Assembly: GCF_009909195.1 (NCBI RefSeq) | Contig: NZ_JAAAMU010000018.1 | Location: forward strand, 62,001-126,000 | Reading direction: 5' to 3' | Origin: Paenibacillus sacheonensis | GTDB lineage: Bacteria > Bacillota > Bacilli > Paenibacillales > Paenibacillaceae | Length of the DNA: 64,000 bases | Shown here: positions 44,173-53,271 of the stretch, piece after piece | Layout of the letters: every line of letters begins with the position of its first letter | How positions within the stretch are numbered: position 1 is the stretch's first letter | Notes under the pieces: model-generated | Told to the model about the DNA's origin: nothing | Seen by the model: the letters and a program-made list of their open reading frames with translations, nothing else | Database searches by the model: none | Program-made: the position numbers and the translations under genes

Positions 44173-46254
44173 ATGATGAACCATTCGCATACGGCGAAGA
44201 AATTAAGCGCTCTTCTATTATGCGCCGTTCTATTATCCGCATGCAGCGATAACGGCACTCCGACGACCGATGCCAATTCGGGGACGGCCAATGCGGCCGC
44301 CGAGACCGCGCAGTCCGGCACGGCTGCATCGACGCCCGTGACGCTGGCGAGCCTCAATCTAGCGGAGGTAGTCGAGTATAAAGATAACGACGCGTATGCG
44401 GACTGGACGACGGGAGAATCGACGAAAATTCAGTTGAACGGCTCCGGGGCGGTTATCGGCGGTTCCGGGGCGGCTGCGAAGGACGGCACGATCGCGATAA
44501 CGGCGGCCGGTACCTACGTGGTGAGCGGAACGCTGGATAACGGCCAGATTGCCGTCGACGTGAAGGACAAAGGCACGGTGCGCCTCGTGCTGAACGGGGC
44601 GGAGATTCATAGCAGCACGACATCCGCGATATACGTTGCCGAAGCGGGCAAGTTGGTCCTCTCCCTGCAGGAGGGAACCGAGAACGCGGTGTCGGACGGC
44701 ACCGAATACGTCTATCCGGATACGTCTACGGACGAGCCGAATGCGGCGATCTTCAGCAAGGACGATCTGACGGTCAACGGCAGCGGGAAGCTGGTCGTTC
44801 AAGGCAATTACAATAACGGCATCGCGAGCAAGGATAAGCTGAAAATCACGGGCGGCCAGCTGGAGGTTCATGCCGTGGACGATGCCGTCATGGGACGCGA
44901 TCTGGTTGCCGTGCAAGCAGGCGAATTCAAGATCGAAGCCGGCGGACACGGCATCAAATCGACGAACGACGCCGAGGGAGAAGAAGGCGTGATCGCCATC
45001 GGAGGCGGAGACTTCAACATCACGTCGGGTGAAGACGCCCTGCATAGCAGCGGCGGTCTTCTCATCAGCGGCGGGAATGTCCAGATCAACGCTGGGGATG
45101 ACGGCGTACATGCGGAGATCGGGCTTGCGATAACGGGCGGCACGGTCAATGTCGCGGAGAGCAATGAGGGACTCGAAGCCCCTTCCATCCTCATCGCGGA
45201 CGGCACGATCAGCGTCGTTGGCAGCGACGACGGCGTGAATGCCGCCTCGGGCAGCAGCGAGACGGCAGGCGAGGACGGTCCTGGCGGAGGCGGCGGAGGC
45301 GGATTCGGAAGCGGAGGATTCGACGGCAATCTGCCGGATGGCATGGCGCAAGACGGCGACACGGCGGACGCCTCGAAAGGCTCGGCGTTCGGCGGTAAAT
45401 CGACCGGGAGCGCGCTGAATGATGCATCCGGGAGCGGAGCTGCCGACGGAGCGGACAACGGAGCTGCGCCAGACGGGACTGACGCCGGAATCCCGCCCGG
45501 CGGTTTCGAAGGCGGCACGCCTCCTGACGGCGAACCGCCGGGCGCGCCTCCGGAAGGCGGGGCCCCGGGCGGCATGCCGGGCAGCGGCGGCAGCAGCATG
45601 CTGACGATCGCCGGCGGAACGTTGACCGTCAATGCGCAAGGCGACGGGCTTGACGCGAACGGTTCGATCTCGATGTCCGGCGGTACCGTCATCGTTAATG
45701 GGCCGACGATGAACGGCAACGGCGCGTTGGATTACGACGGCAGCTTCGTGATGACGGGCGGCATCCTCGTCGCCGCCGGAAGCTCCGGCATGGTGCAGGC
45801 CACGTCCGATCAATCGACCCAATCGGGCATTCTGATGACGTACTCGAAGGCGCAGCAAGCAGGTAAGCTCGTTCATTTGCAGGACAGCGCGGGCAGCGAC
45901 ATGCTTACCTTCGCGCCGCTCAAGGATTACCAGGCTGTATTCGTCAGCTCGCCGAAGCTGAAGACCAACGCCTCGTATCTCCTCTATTCGGGAGGCAAGT
46001 CGAGCGGTACCGCGGCGAACGGCCTCTATGAGGGCGGGGTCTACGAAGGCGGGACGAAGGTCGTGGCGTTCAAAGCAGCCGCGCTCGTCACGTGGGTGAA
46101 CGAATCGGGCGTTACCGAAGCGCGGAGCGGCACGGGCGGTCCAGGCGGAGGCGGCGGATTCGGCGGACGTGGCGGAGGCGGCGGAGGCGGTGTAAGAGGT
46201 CAACGGCAAGGCGGTAGCGGGACAACGACCCCGACCGACGGGGGAACGTCGTAA
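44173..46254 (+). CDS. Carbohydrate-binding domain lipoprotein (Cthe_2159-like)
   Basis: 693 aa from ATG 44173 with AGAGG 8 nt upstream. Lipoprotein signal with lipobox LLSAC near residue 20. Then repeated beta-helix turns, each with the ITGG, ISGG or IAGG-type pattern (LTVNGSGKLVVQG, ISGGNVQINAGDDGVHAE, LAITGGTVNVAESNEGLEA), interrupted by a Gly/Ser/Pro-rich segment at about residues 360-475. C-terminus is Gly-rich. Members of this family bind pectin- or cellulose-like polymers, or ice-like surfaces. It follows the VTC and DUF4956 genes, an arrangement known from other Firmicutes. Confidence 0.87.
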   Translation: MMNHSHTAKKLSALLLCAVLLSACSDNGTPTTDANSGTANAAAETAQSGTAASTPVTLASLNLAEVVEYKDNDAYADWTTGESTKIQLNGSGAVIGGSGAAAKDGTIAITAAGTYVVSGTLDNGQIAVDVKDKGTVRLVLNGAEIHSSTTSAIYVAEAGKLVLSLQEGTENAVSDGTEYVYPDTSTDEPNAAIFSKDDLTVNGSGKLVVQGNYNNGIASKDKLKITGGQLEVHAVDDAVMGRDLVAVQAGEFKIEAGGHGIKSTNDAEGEEGVIAIGGGDFNITSGEDALHSSGGLLISGGNVQINAGDDGVHAEIGLAITGGTVNVAESNEGLEAPSILIADGTISVVGSDDGVNAASGSSETAGEDGPGGGGGGGFGSGGFDGNLPDGMAQDGDTADASKGSAFGGKSTGSALNDASGSGAADGADNGAAPDGTDAGIPPGGFEGGTPPDGEPPGAPPEGGAPGGMPGSGGSSMLTIAGGTLTVNAQGDGLDANGSISMSGGTVIVNGPTMNGNGALDYDGSFVMTGGILVAAGSSGMVQATSDQSTQSGILMTYSKAQQAGKLVHLQDSAGSDMLTFAPLKDYQAVFVSSPKLKTNASYLLYSGGKSSGTAANGLYEGGVYEGGTKVVAFKAAALVTWVNESGVTEARSGTGGPGGGGGFGGRGGGGGGGVRGQRQGGSGTTTPTDGGTS

Positions 46255-46269
46255 GAGAAGGATTCAACT

Positions 46270-46318
46270 AAGAAACCGGCAGCAGGGCGTCAAGCACCTG
46301 CTGCCGGTTTCTTTATTT
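46270..46318 (+). terminator. Terminator of the VTC operon
   Basis: A perfect 17-bp stem (left arm AAGAAACCGGCAGCAGG) around a 10-nt loop, followed by TATTT. Confidence 0.88.
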
Positions 46319-46393
46319 AATAGGCGGGTGTCACGGTCCGCGAGGCGGGAATAGGATATCACAGGTGACATCTTGGTAACGGAGGAACAGCTT

Positions 46394-47077
46394 ATGAACG
46401 ATGCTAGGCAAGTGCCCGTAACATATGGGCAGCAGCGCGGCTTTCCGGGCGCCGGCGCCTTGGGCGGCATGCTCGGGGGAACCGCTCTGGGCAGCTTGAT
46501 GGGAGGCGGCGGCTACCCCAAAGGCGGTCTCATGGGCAGCATGCTGGGTGGCGGATCCAAAGGAGGCTTGCTCGGCACCATGCTCGGCGGCGGGGACGCG
46601 AAGGGCGGATTAATAGGCAGTATGTTAAAAGGCGGCTTTCCGGGAGGAGGCTTCTCCGGTAAAAAATTCCCCGGAGGAGGCTTCCCAGGTGGAGGTTTCC
46701 ACGGAGGCGGCTTTTCGGGAGGCGGTTTCCCAGGAGGGGGCTTCCCCGGAGGCGGCTTTCCTGGAGGAGGATTTCCGGGTGGAGGTTTTCCTGGAGGAGG
46801 CTTCCCCGGAGGGGGCTTTCCCGGAGGAGGTTTCCCGGGAGGAGGCTTCCCGGGAGGAGGCTTCCCAGGAGGGGGCTTCCCGGGAGGAGGCTTCCCCGGA
46901 GGTGGCTTCCCTGGTGGTGGCTTCCCCGGAGGCGGCTTTCCTGGAAGCGGCTTTCCTGGAGGAGGCTTCCCCGGAGGCGGCTTTCCAGGAGGAGGCTTCC
47001 CCGGAGGAGGCTTCCCCGGAGGAGGTTTCCCAGGTAGCTTTCTCCCCGGAAGAGCCTCCCAAGAAGCAGCAGGCTGA
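46394..47077 (+). CDS. FPGGG pentapeptide-repeat protein
   Basis: 227 aa from ATG 46394 (MNDARQVPVTYGQQRGFPGAG), with GGAGG 8 nt upstream. Three parts: a short polar start; about 65 residues of glycine-rich hydrophobic repeats (GGLMGSMLGGGSKGG, GGLLGTMLGGGDAKGG, GGLIGSMLKGG); then some 25 copies of F-P-G-G-G at residues 80-220, ending SFLPGRASQEAAG. No signal peptide. Not recognised as a known family. Composition recalls spore-coat or adhesive Gly-rich proteins. Coding potential is supported by the ribosome binding site and by synonymous variation among repeats. Confidence 0.75.
   Translation: MNDARQVPVTYGQQRGFPGAGALGGMLGGTALGSLMGGGGYPKGGLMGSMLGGGSKGGLLGTMLGGGDAKGGLIGSMLKGGFPGGGFSGKKFPGGGFPGGGFHGGGFSGGGFPGGGFPGGGFPGGGFPGGGFPGGGFPGGGFPGGGFPGGGFPGGGFPGGGFPGGGFPGGGFPGGGFPGGGFPGSGFPGGGFPGGGFPGGGFPGGGFPGGGFPGSFLPGRASQEAAG
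46625..47040. repeat. 15-bp tandem repeats encoding FPGGG
   Basis: About 25 units of GGAGGAGGCTTCCC-like sequence with third-position changes (TTC/TTT, GGA/GGC/GGG), which keep the peptide constant. This is the longest low-complexity tract in the window. Confidence 0.92.
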
Positions 47078-47107
47078 GCGTATGCAGCGAGTGAATATCG
47101 ACAACAA

Positions 47108-47137
47108 AAGGTCCGCCATATGCATATGGCGGACCTT
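47108..47137. terminator. Perfect 30-bp palindrome after the FPGGG gene
   Basis: Left half AAGGTCCGCCATATG and its exact complement, so 15-bp arms with no loop. As RNA it forms a strong hairpin but has no T-run. It shares the GCCATAT...ATATGGC core with 47495-47530. Confidence 0.65.
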
Positions 47138-47164
47138 CCGGCTTATCCAAAAATTCTGGCTCAC

Positions 47165-47383
47165 GCCTAACGGTCGTCAGCGTCGTTATTCCTCGAAAAA
47201 TACAGCTGCATAACCGCTAACGGTTATGGGTAGCGTTATTTGGCGCATAGAGGCCGCTTAACACGGAGAAGTCTCTCCGTAAGCCTCCTGACAACCGTTA
47301 GCGATTTAAAATGGCCATTTTGAACGGAATAGCGCTCCGTATAATCGTTAGGAAAAATGTCACTCGGTTGATTTTCGCAAGCA
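47165..47383. repeat. Intergenic element B (paralogue of element A)
   Basis: TAACG-containing blocks start near 47168, 47218, 47290 and 47339. The first two have AACG...CGTT inverted arms; the last two are in the opposite orientation. It ends with GGTTGATTTTCGCAAGCA (47366-47383), identical to 40044-40061. Confidence 0.75.
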
Positions 47384-47494
47384 TGACGAAAATGGGCGGC
47401 ACTGGAAATCAGCAGGCCAATAAACGTTCGGAAACTTCCGCCGCAAGCTGAACTCTCGTAACATGCAGCTGTTTCGCTGCAGCCCGAAAAGTCC

Positions 47495-47530
47495 AAAGGT
47501 CGAAGCCATATCCATATGGCTTCGACCTTT
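47495..47530. terminator. Hairpin downstream of pepT
   Basis: 17-bp perfect arms (AAAGGTCGAAGCCATAT and complement) with a 2-nt loop CC. It could end pepT transcription on the minus strand (TTTGGACTTTT follows). Confidence 0.6.
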
Positions 47531-47664
47531 CATGGGGAATTTATGCATCTCGAAAGCAACTTTTCTAGTCCATCTGACCTCTAGTCTAGAGCGCCGCAAG
47601 TATGCCTTCCGAGCAGCTTTCAGTTGACCCGGCCTCCAGGTAGCGGAAGTGGTGCTAACTGCGG

Positions 47665-48915
47665 CTAGGACAACTCCCGCTGCTCGAACAACCGCGCGAT
47701 CTCGATGATGACCTCTGTCGCTTTCCGCATCGTATCGAGGGAGACGTACTCGAATTTGCCGTGGAAATTCTCGCCGCCGGCGAAGATGTTCGGCGTCGGC
47801 AAACCCATGTAAGACAGCTGGGAACCGTCCGTGCCGCCGCGGATGGGCGCTACGATCGGCGCGATGCCGAGATTCGTCATCGCTTCGTGCGCGATATCGA
47901 CGATGTATTTGACCGGCTCGATCTTCTCGCCCATGTTGTAATACTGGTCCTTCAGCTCGAGCACGATGCGATCTTCCCCATACGTTTGGCGGAACTCTTC
48001 CACGATTGCCGTGATGGTCGCCTTGCGGTGCGCGAAGATCTCCCGGTCATGGTCGCGGATGATGTAGACGAGCTTCGTCTGCTCCGTGTTCCCCTGGATG
48101 GAGATCAGATGATAGAATCCCTCGTATTCCTCGGTAAACTCCGGCGCTTCGCCTGCGGGCAGGCGGTGATGCAGCGCCATGGCGATTTTGGAGGAATGGA
48201 TCATTTTGTTCTTGGCGGTGCCGGGATGAACGTTCACGCCCTTCACCGTCACGACCGCCTGGGCGGCGTTGAAGCTCTCGTACTGCAGCTCGCCGAGCGG
48301 TCCGCCGTCCATCGTGTAGGCGTAGTCCGCGCCGAAGGCCGGGACGTCGAACTTATGCGCGCCGCGGCCGATTTCCTCGTCCGGCGTGAATGCGACGCGG
48401 ATGCGCCCGTGCTTGATCTCGGGATGTTTCACGAGATAGGCCATGGCGGTCACGATCTCCGTGATGCCCGCTTTGTCGTCGGCGCCGAGCAGCGTCGTGC
48501 CGTCCGTCGTAACGAGCGTATGTCCCTTGTAGCCGGACAGCTCCGGAAACTTGCGGGGCGAGAGCACGATGCCGAGCTCGCGGTTCAGCTCGATATCTCC
48601 GCCGTCGTAGTTCTCGACGACCTGGCGCTTGACGCCGTCCCCGGTGAAATCCGTCGCGGTATCCATATGCGAGATGAAGCCGATCGTCGGCACGCGATCA
48701 CGCTCCGTGTTGGCGGGCAGCGTCGCCATGACGTAACCGTTCTCGTCCAAGGTGACCTCCGTCAGGCCGATCTCGCGCAGCTCGCGCTCCAGCAGGCGGG
48801 CCAAGGTCCATTGTCCTTCCGTGGAAGGGCAGGTATCGCTTTCGTCGTCCGATTGCGTGTTGATCTCTATGTAGGAGGTAAATCGCTTCAGCAATTCTTC
48901 TTTCATCGGGTCCAT
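47665..48915 (-). CDS. pepT: Peptidase T (tripeptide aminopeptidase)
   Basis: 416 aa, M20B dizinc aminopeptidase that removes the N-terminal residue of tripeptides in the cytoplasm. Zinc site: [13 protein letters not shown] (His/Asp), [12 protein letters not shown] (bridging Asp), [14 protein letters not shown] (Glu pair), MDGG, and [14 protein letters not shown] with the last ligand His in [12 protein letters not shown]. The ATG at 48915 has AAGGAG 10 nt upstream; a second ATG three codons later is less well placed. Confidence 0.96.
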   Translation of the reverse strand: MDPMKEELLKRFTSYIEINTQSDDESDTCPSTEGQWTLARLLERELREIGLTEVTLDENGYVMATLPANTERDRVPTIGFISHMDTATDFTGDGVKRQVVENYDGGDIELNRELGIVLSPRKFPELSGYKGHTLVTTDGTTLLGADDKAGITEIVTAMAYLVKHPEIKHGRIRVAFTPDEEIGRGAHKFDVPAFGADYAYTMDGGPLGELQYESFNAAQAVVTVKGVNVHPGTAKNKMIHSSKIAMALHHRLPAGEAPEFTEEYEGFYHLISIQGNTEQTKLVYIIRDHDREIFAHRKATITAIVEEFRQTYGEDRIVLELKDQYYNMGEKIEPVKYIVDIAHEAMTNLGIAPIVAPIRGGTDGSQLSYMGLPTPNIFAGGENFHGKFEYVSLDTMRKATEVIIEIARLFEQRELS

Positions 48916-49109
48916 CGGGGCACGCTCCTTCGCGCTATAATTTCCAACTATTCATTCCTATCGTACCACAAGTTATAATGGGATGTATAAGAGCGGCGCA
49001 GGGGCGTTTTTCCAGGAGGGGGCCTGGAGAATATGGCATGACACCCTACAGCGGCCGCTCGTGACGCGCCATCGTACCGACTATTCTATCTGGCAAGGGA
49101 GTCCTGTAA

Positions 49110-50840
49110 TTGAATTACTTGAGGCCTTATTTTCGCCGCTTCGGCAAACCCTTCTTGGCGGCGATCCTGTTCCTGACGCTTGAAGCGATGTGCGATCTTC
49201 TCCAGCCGACGCTGATGTCGCGCATCATCGACGTGGGGGTCCAGAACAAGGACTTGGACTACGTCGTCCGCTTCGGCGGGTACATGCTGCTCGTTACGGC
49301 ATTCGGCGCCGCCGCGGCAACCGCGCGCAATATCATCTCGAGCCATGTGTCGCTTAACTTCGGCACGAGGCTGCGCTCGGATTTGTTTCGCCAGATCCAG
49401 ACGCTGGGCGCCAGCAGCATCGACAAGTTCGACCGTGCTTCGCTCGTTACCCGTCTCACGAACGACGTGACGCAGATGCAGAACTTCACGAACGGACTCA
49501 TGCGTATTTTCGTCAAATCGCCGCTCGTCTGCATCGGCAGCCTGATCATGGCCGTTCGGCTCAATCCGCCGCTGTCCCTGGTGCTGGCCGTCGTCGTGCC
49601 GATGGTAGCCGTGCTGATCGTCGTCAACATGCGCGTCGGCTTCCCGCTCTTCGGCAGGGTGCAGAAGGCGCTCGACCGCTTGAACGGCGTATCGCGGGAA
49701 TACCTCTCGGGGGTTCGCGTCGTCAAGGCCTTCAATCGTTTCCCGTACGAGTCCGGCAAATTCGCCGGCGTGAACGATTCCTACCAAGAGATATCGTCGC
49801 GCGCCATGCGGATGATGTCGATCTTCGGCCCCGGCATCATGCTGACGGTCAACTTCGGCATCGCGGCCGTCATTTGGATCGGCGGGCAGCGGGTCGATAG
49901 CGGCCATATGCAGGTCGGGCATATTATCGCATTCATCAATTATATGACGCAGATTCTGTTCTCGCTGCTCATGATTTCCAACGTCTTCACCATGTTCGTT
50001 CGGGCCAAGGCTTCTTCGGATCGCATCGGCGAAGTGTTCGCCGAGCACGATGCCATGACATGGAGCGAGAGGGAGCCGGAGGTGCCGGAGGTGCCGGGGA
50101 GCATTGCGTTCAACAACGTATCGTTCGCCTACAACGGGACGGAATCCGTGCTGCGCGGCATCACGCTCGAATGCCGGCCTGGCGAGACGATCGGCATCAT
50201 CGGATCCACGGGCTCGGGCAAAAGCACGCTCGTCAGCCTGATCCCGCGGTTCTACGACTCGGACTCGGGCAGCGTGACCGTAGACGGCACGGATGTCCGG
50301 GAAGTCGATCCGAAGCGGCTGCGGGAGCGGATTGCGATCGTGCCGCAGCAAACGGTGCTGTTCACCGGAACGATTCGGGACAATCTCCTCTGGGGCAAGG
50401 AAGACGCCACCGAGGAAGAGATGCGGCATGCGGCCAAGATGGCGCAGGCCGAGGATTTCATCGAAGCCTGTCCGGAAGGCTACGAGACGAAGCTCGGGCA
50501 GGGCGGCGTGAATCTGTCGGGCGGCCAGAAGCAGCGGCTCTCGATCGCGCGGGCACTCGTGCGGCAGCCATCGATCTTGATCCTGGACGACTGCACGAGC
50601 GCGGTCGATGCCGCGACGGAGTCGCGCATCAAGGCGGCGCTGCGCGAGTATGCCGAAGGGCTGACCTGCCTGCTGATCGCCCAGCGCATCACGTCCGTGA
50701 TGGACGCCGAGCGGATCGTCGTGCTCGATAACGGCGAGATCGTCGGGTCGGGGACCCATGACGAGCTGCTGCGGGACTGCCGCGCGTATCAGGAAATCTA
50801 CCGGTCGCAGACCGGCAAGGAGGCGAAGGCCAATGTCTGA
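49110..50840 (+). CDS. Heterodimeric ABC exporter, subunit with degenerate ATP site
   Basis: 576 aa from TTG 49110, with GGGAG 8 nt before. Six-segment membrane domain, then a nucleotide-binding domain with Walker A GSTGSGKST and signature LSGGQKQ. Walker B reads ILILDDCTSAVD, with Asp in place of the catalytic Glu. The H-loop is LLIAQRITS, with Gln instead of His. These changes mark the subunit contributing the non-catalytic site in BmrCD/LmrCD-like multidrug exporters. It overlaps the partner gene by 8 bp. Confidence 0.95.
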   Translation: MNYLRPYFRRFGKPFLAAILFLTLEAMCDLLQPTLMSRIIDVGVQNKDLDYVVRFGGYMLLVTAFGAAAATARNIISSHVSLNFGTRLRSDLFRQIQTLGASSIDKFDRASLVTRLTNDVTQMQNFTNGLMRIFVKSPLVCIGSLIMAVRLNPPLSLVLAVVVPMVAVLIVVNMRVGFPLFGRVQKALDRLNGVSREYLSGVRVVKAFNRFPYESGKFAGVNDSYQEISSRAMRMMSIFGPGIMLTVNFGIAAVIWIGGQRVDSGHMQVGHIIAFINYMTQILFSLLMISNVFTMFVRAKASSDRIGEVFAEHDAMTWSEREPEVPEVPGSIAFNNVSFAYNGTESVLRGITLECRPGETIGIIGSTGSGKSTLVSLIPRFYDSDSGSVTVDGTDVREVDPKRLRERIAIVPQQTVLFTGTIRDNLLWGKEDATEEEMRHAAKMAQAEDFIEACPEGYETKLGQGGVNLSGGQKQRLSIARALVRQPSILILDDCTSAVDAATESRIKAALREYAEGLTCLLIAQRITSVMDAERIVVLDNGEIVGSGTHDELLRDCRAYQEIYRSQTGKEAKANV

Positions 50841-52722
50841 GCGCGACGCGAATGCAGCGAATAAGGCAGGGCGTTCATCCGCCGGAGCGGCGGATGCGCC
50901 CGCGCCGCCGCCGATGAACATGCCGGGCCGGGGCGGGCCCATGGGACGCGGCGGGCCTGCAGCCAAGCCGAAGAATTTGAAGGCTACGCTCCTGCGGCTA
51001 TGGTCGTATTTCGGCGGCGAGCGCAAGCTGCTGACGTTCATCTTCCTCATCGTGCTGGTCGATTCGATCATCATGCTCGCAGCGCCTTACCTGATCGGCG
51101 TGTCGATCGACGCCATGACGAAGGATGGCGGCAGCGTCGATTTCGGCTCGCTTCAGATCGCCTTGATCGCGCTCGTCGTTTCCTATATTGCCGACGGCGG
51201 CTTGACGTTCATGCAGGGCTGGCTGATGGCGGGAACGTCGCAGCGTATCGTCGGCCGGCTGCGGGCGGCGCTGTTCGAGAAGCTGCATCGGCTGCCGGTC
51301 CGCTTCTTCGACTCGCGGACGCACGGCGACCTCATGAGCCGGATGTCCAACGACATCGATAACGTAAGCAACACGGTCGCGCAGTCGGCGGCGCAAGTGA
51401 TGACGGGTTCGATCTCGATCGTGGGCGCGCTCGTGATGATGCTGATTCTCAGCCCGGTGTTGACCTTGGCGAGCCTGATTACGGTACCAGCCGTCTACTG
51501 GCTTGCCCGGGCGATCGCGCGCTCGACGGCCCCGCTCTTCAAACAGCAGCAGAGCAAGCTCGGCAAGCTGAACGGCCACGTCGAAGAAACCATCTCCGGC
51601 ATTCAGATCGTCAAAGCGTTCAACCGCGAGGAGAAAGCGATCGCCGAATTCGACGCCGTCAACGCCGAGCTGTGCGAGGTCGGCATCAAGGCGCAGATCC
51701 GTTCCGGGTTCCTGATGCCGATCATGAACGTCATTAACAACCTCGGCTTCGCGGCCGTAGCCATCGTCGGCGGTCTGCTGGCGGTTAACGGCCATATTAC
51801 GGTCGGCGTCATCGCGAGCTTCCTCAGTTATTCCCGGCAGTTCGTAAGGCCGCTCATCGACCTGGCGAATCTGTTCAACGTGCTGCAATCCGGCGTGGCC
51901 GGCGCGGAGCGGGTGTTCGAGGTGCTCGACGAGCAGGAAGAACCGGACGATCCGCCGGGCGCGGCGTCGCTTGTCAATCCGCGCGGCCGCGTCGTCTTCG
52001 ATCACGTGTCGTTCGGTTATCGGGCGGATGTACCGATACTGAGCGACGTCAGCTTCGATTCGGCGGAAGGCACGATGACGGCCTTGATCGGCCCCACCGG
52101 AGCGGGCAAGACGACGATCGTCAACCTGCTGACGCGGTTCTACGACGTGACGGCCGGTTCGATTACGATCGATGGCCGCGATATCCGAAGCTACACGAAG
52201 GACAGCCTGCGCCAGGCGTTCGGCATCGTGCTGCAGGATACCTATCTGTTCGCCGGCACGATCCGCGACAACATCAAGTACGGCAAGCCGGACGCCACGG
52301 ACGAGGAAGTGGAGCGCGCGGCCGCGCTCGCGAACGCCGCTTCCTTCATCCGGCGGCTGCCGCTGCGGTACGATACCGCGCTTGCCGAGAACGGCAGCAA
52401 CCTGAGCCAGGGGCAGCGGCAGCTGCTCGCCATCGCGCGGGTGATCCTGGCCGATCCGTCCATTCTCATCCTCGACGAGGCGACGAGCAGCATCGATACC
52501 CGGACCGAGCTCCATATCCAGGACGCGCTGAAGGGCGTGCTTCGCGGCCGCACGAGCTTCGTCATCGCCCATCGCCTGAATACGATCCGGGATGCCGACA
52601 CGATCATGGTGATCGACAAGGGCAGCATCGTGGAGCGCGGCTCGCATGAAGAGCTGATGGCCCGCAGGGGCGTGTACTACGAGATGTTTACGAACCAATT
52701 CGGAGCGGTGCTGAGCGGATAA
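50833..52722 (+). CDS. Heterodimeric ABC exporter, catalytically complete subunit
   Basis: 629 aa from ATG 50833 (MSERDANAANKAG), AAGGAGG 8 nt upstream, inside the end of the partner gene. A polar, Pro/Gly-rich leader of about 50 residues (APAPPPMNMPGRGGPMGRGG) precedes the membrane domain. Walker A GPTGAGKTT, signature LSQGQRQ, Walker B ILILDEATSSID with the catalytic Glu, H-loop FVIAHRLNT. Together with the previous protein it forms one asymmetric exporter for lipophilic drugs or peptides. Confidence 0.95.
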   Translation: MSERDANAANKAGRSSAGAADAPAPPPMNMPGRGGPMGRGGPAAKPKNLKATLLRLWSYFGGERKLLTFIFLIVLVDSIIMLAAPYLIGVSIDAMTKDGGSVDFGSLQIALIALVVSYIADGGLTFMQGWLMAGTSQRIVGRLRAALFEKLHRLPVRFFDSRTHGDLMSRMSNDIDNVSNTVAQSAAQVMTGSISIVGALVMMLILSPVLTLASLITVPAVYWLARAIARSTAPLFKQQQSKLGKLNGHVEETISGIQIVKAFNREEKAIAEFDAVNAELCEVGIKAQIRSGFLMPIMNVINNLGFAAVAIVGGLLAVNGHITVGVIASFLSYSRQFVRPLIDLANLFNVLQSGVAGAERVFEVLDEQEEPDDPPGAASLVNPRGRVVFDHVSFGYRADVPILSDVSFDSAEGTMTALIGPTGAGKTTIVNLLTRFYDVTAGSITIDGRDIRSYTKDSLRQAFGIVLQDTYLFAGTIRDNIKYGKPDATDEEVERAAALANAASFIRRLPLRYDTALAENGSNLSQGQRQLLAIARVILADPSILILDEATSSIDTRTELHIQDALKGVLRGRTSFVIAHRLNTIRDADTIMVIDKGSIVERGSHEELMARRGVYYEMFTNQFGAVLSG

Positions 52723-52797
52723 CGCAGCGAGAATCGTAGGTGGAGCAGGCACGGCAGTGCTGCGAGGAAGATTTTCGGCAGAGCGGGAGTGACGAGG

Positions 52798-53271
52798 ATG
52801 GGCGTTGAATTAAAGCCGGTGACGATCGACAACTGGTATGCCTGCACGCAGCTTCAAGCCAAGGAAGAGCAGCAGTCCGTCTTTCCGGCACCGGTCGTCT
52901 ATTGGATCGCGGAATCGAAGTACTCGGCCGATTTTGAATTGCGCGCGGTGTACGCGGACGATCGCGAAGCGGAACGATTAGTCGGCTTTATCGTATTCTG
53001 CCCGAAGCCGGACAAGGACGGGAACTGCTGGATTCCTGCTTTGTTGATCGACGGCCGTCATCAGGGCAAGGGTTACGGGCGAGCGGCGATGGAGCGGCTG
53101 ATTGCCTGCATGACCGAGATGAACTGCGCCAGGCTCATGATCGGCCATCGGCCGAATAATGCCATCGCCGGCCGTCTGTATGAGTCGCTGGGCTTCAAGA
53201 AAGTCAACGACGACGAGATCGACGGCGAGATCGTGCGGTTGCTGGTTACTGGCGGAGCCTTGCCGGAGTGA
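52798..53271 (+). CDS. GNAT family N-acetyltransferase
   Basis: 157 aa from ATG 52798 (MGVELKPVTIDNWYACTQL), GGGAG 9 nt upstream; GTG 52789 is less likely. Resembles the diamine (spermine/spermidine) acetyltransferase group: VYWIAESKYSADFELRAVY, then the acetyl-CoA motif IDGRHQGKGYGRAAMERLI and NAIAGRLYESLGFKKVNDDEIDGEIV. The substrate is therefore perhaps a polyamine. Confidence 0.87.
   Translation: MGVELKPVTIDNWYACTQLQAKEEQQSVFPAPVVYWIAESKYSADFELRAVYADDREAERLVGFIVFCPKPDKDGNCWIPALLIDGRHQGKGYGRAAMERLIACMTEMNCARLMIGHRPNNAIAGRLYESLGFKKVNDDEIDGEIVRLLVTGGALPE

Larger units (their letters stand above)
47078..47664. other. 587-bp gene-free region between the repeat protein and pepT
   Basis: Holds a perfect 30-bp palindrome (47108-47137), intergenic element B (47165-47383) and a 17-bp-arm hairpin (47495-47530). 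Short frames across it have no start signals. Confidence 0.7.

Noticed and set aside
46530-47164. Minus-strand Ser/Leu/Arg-rich repeat proteins opposite the FPGGG gene
   Set aside because: These are mirror frames of a 15-bp repeat, in which all frames are open. Only the plus frame has a ribosome binding site and third-position variation that preserves the peptide.
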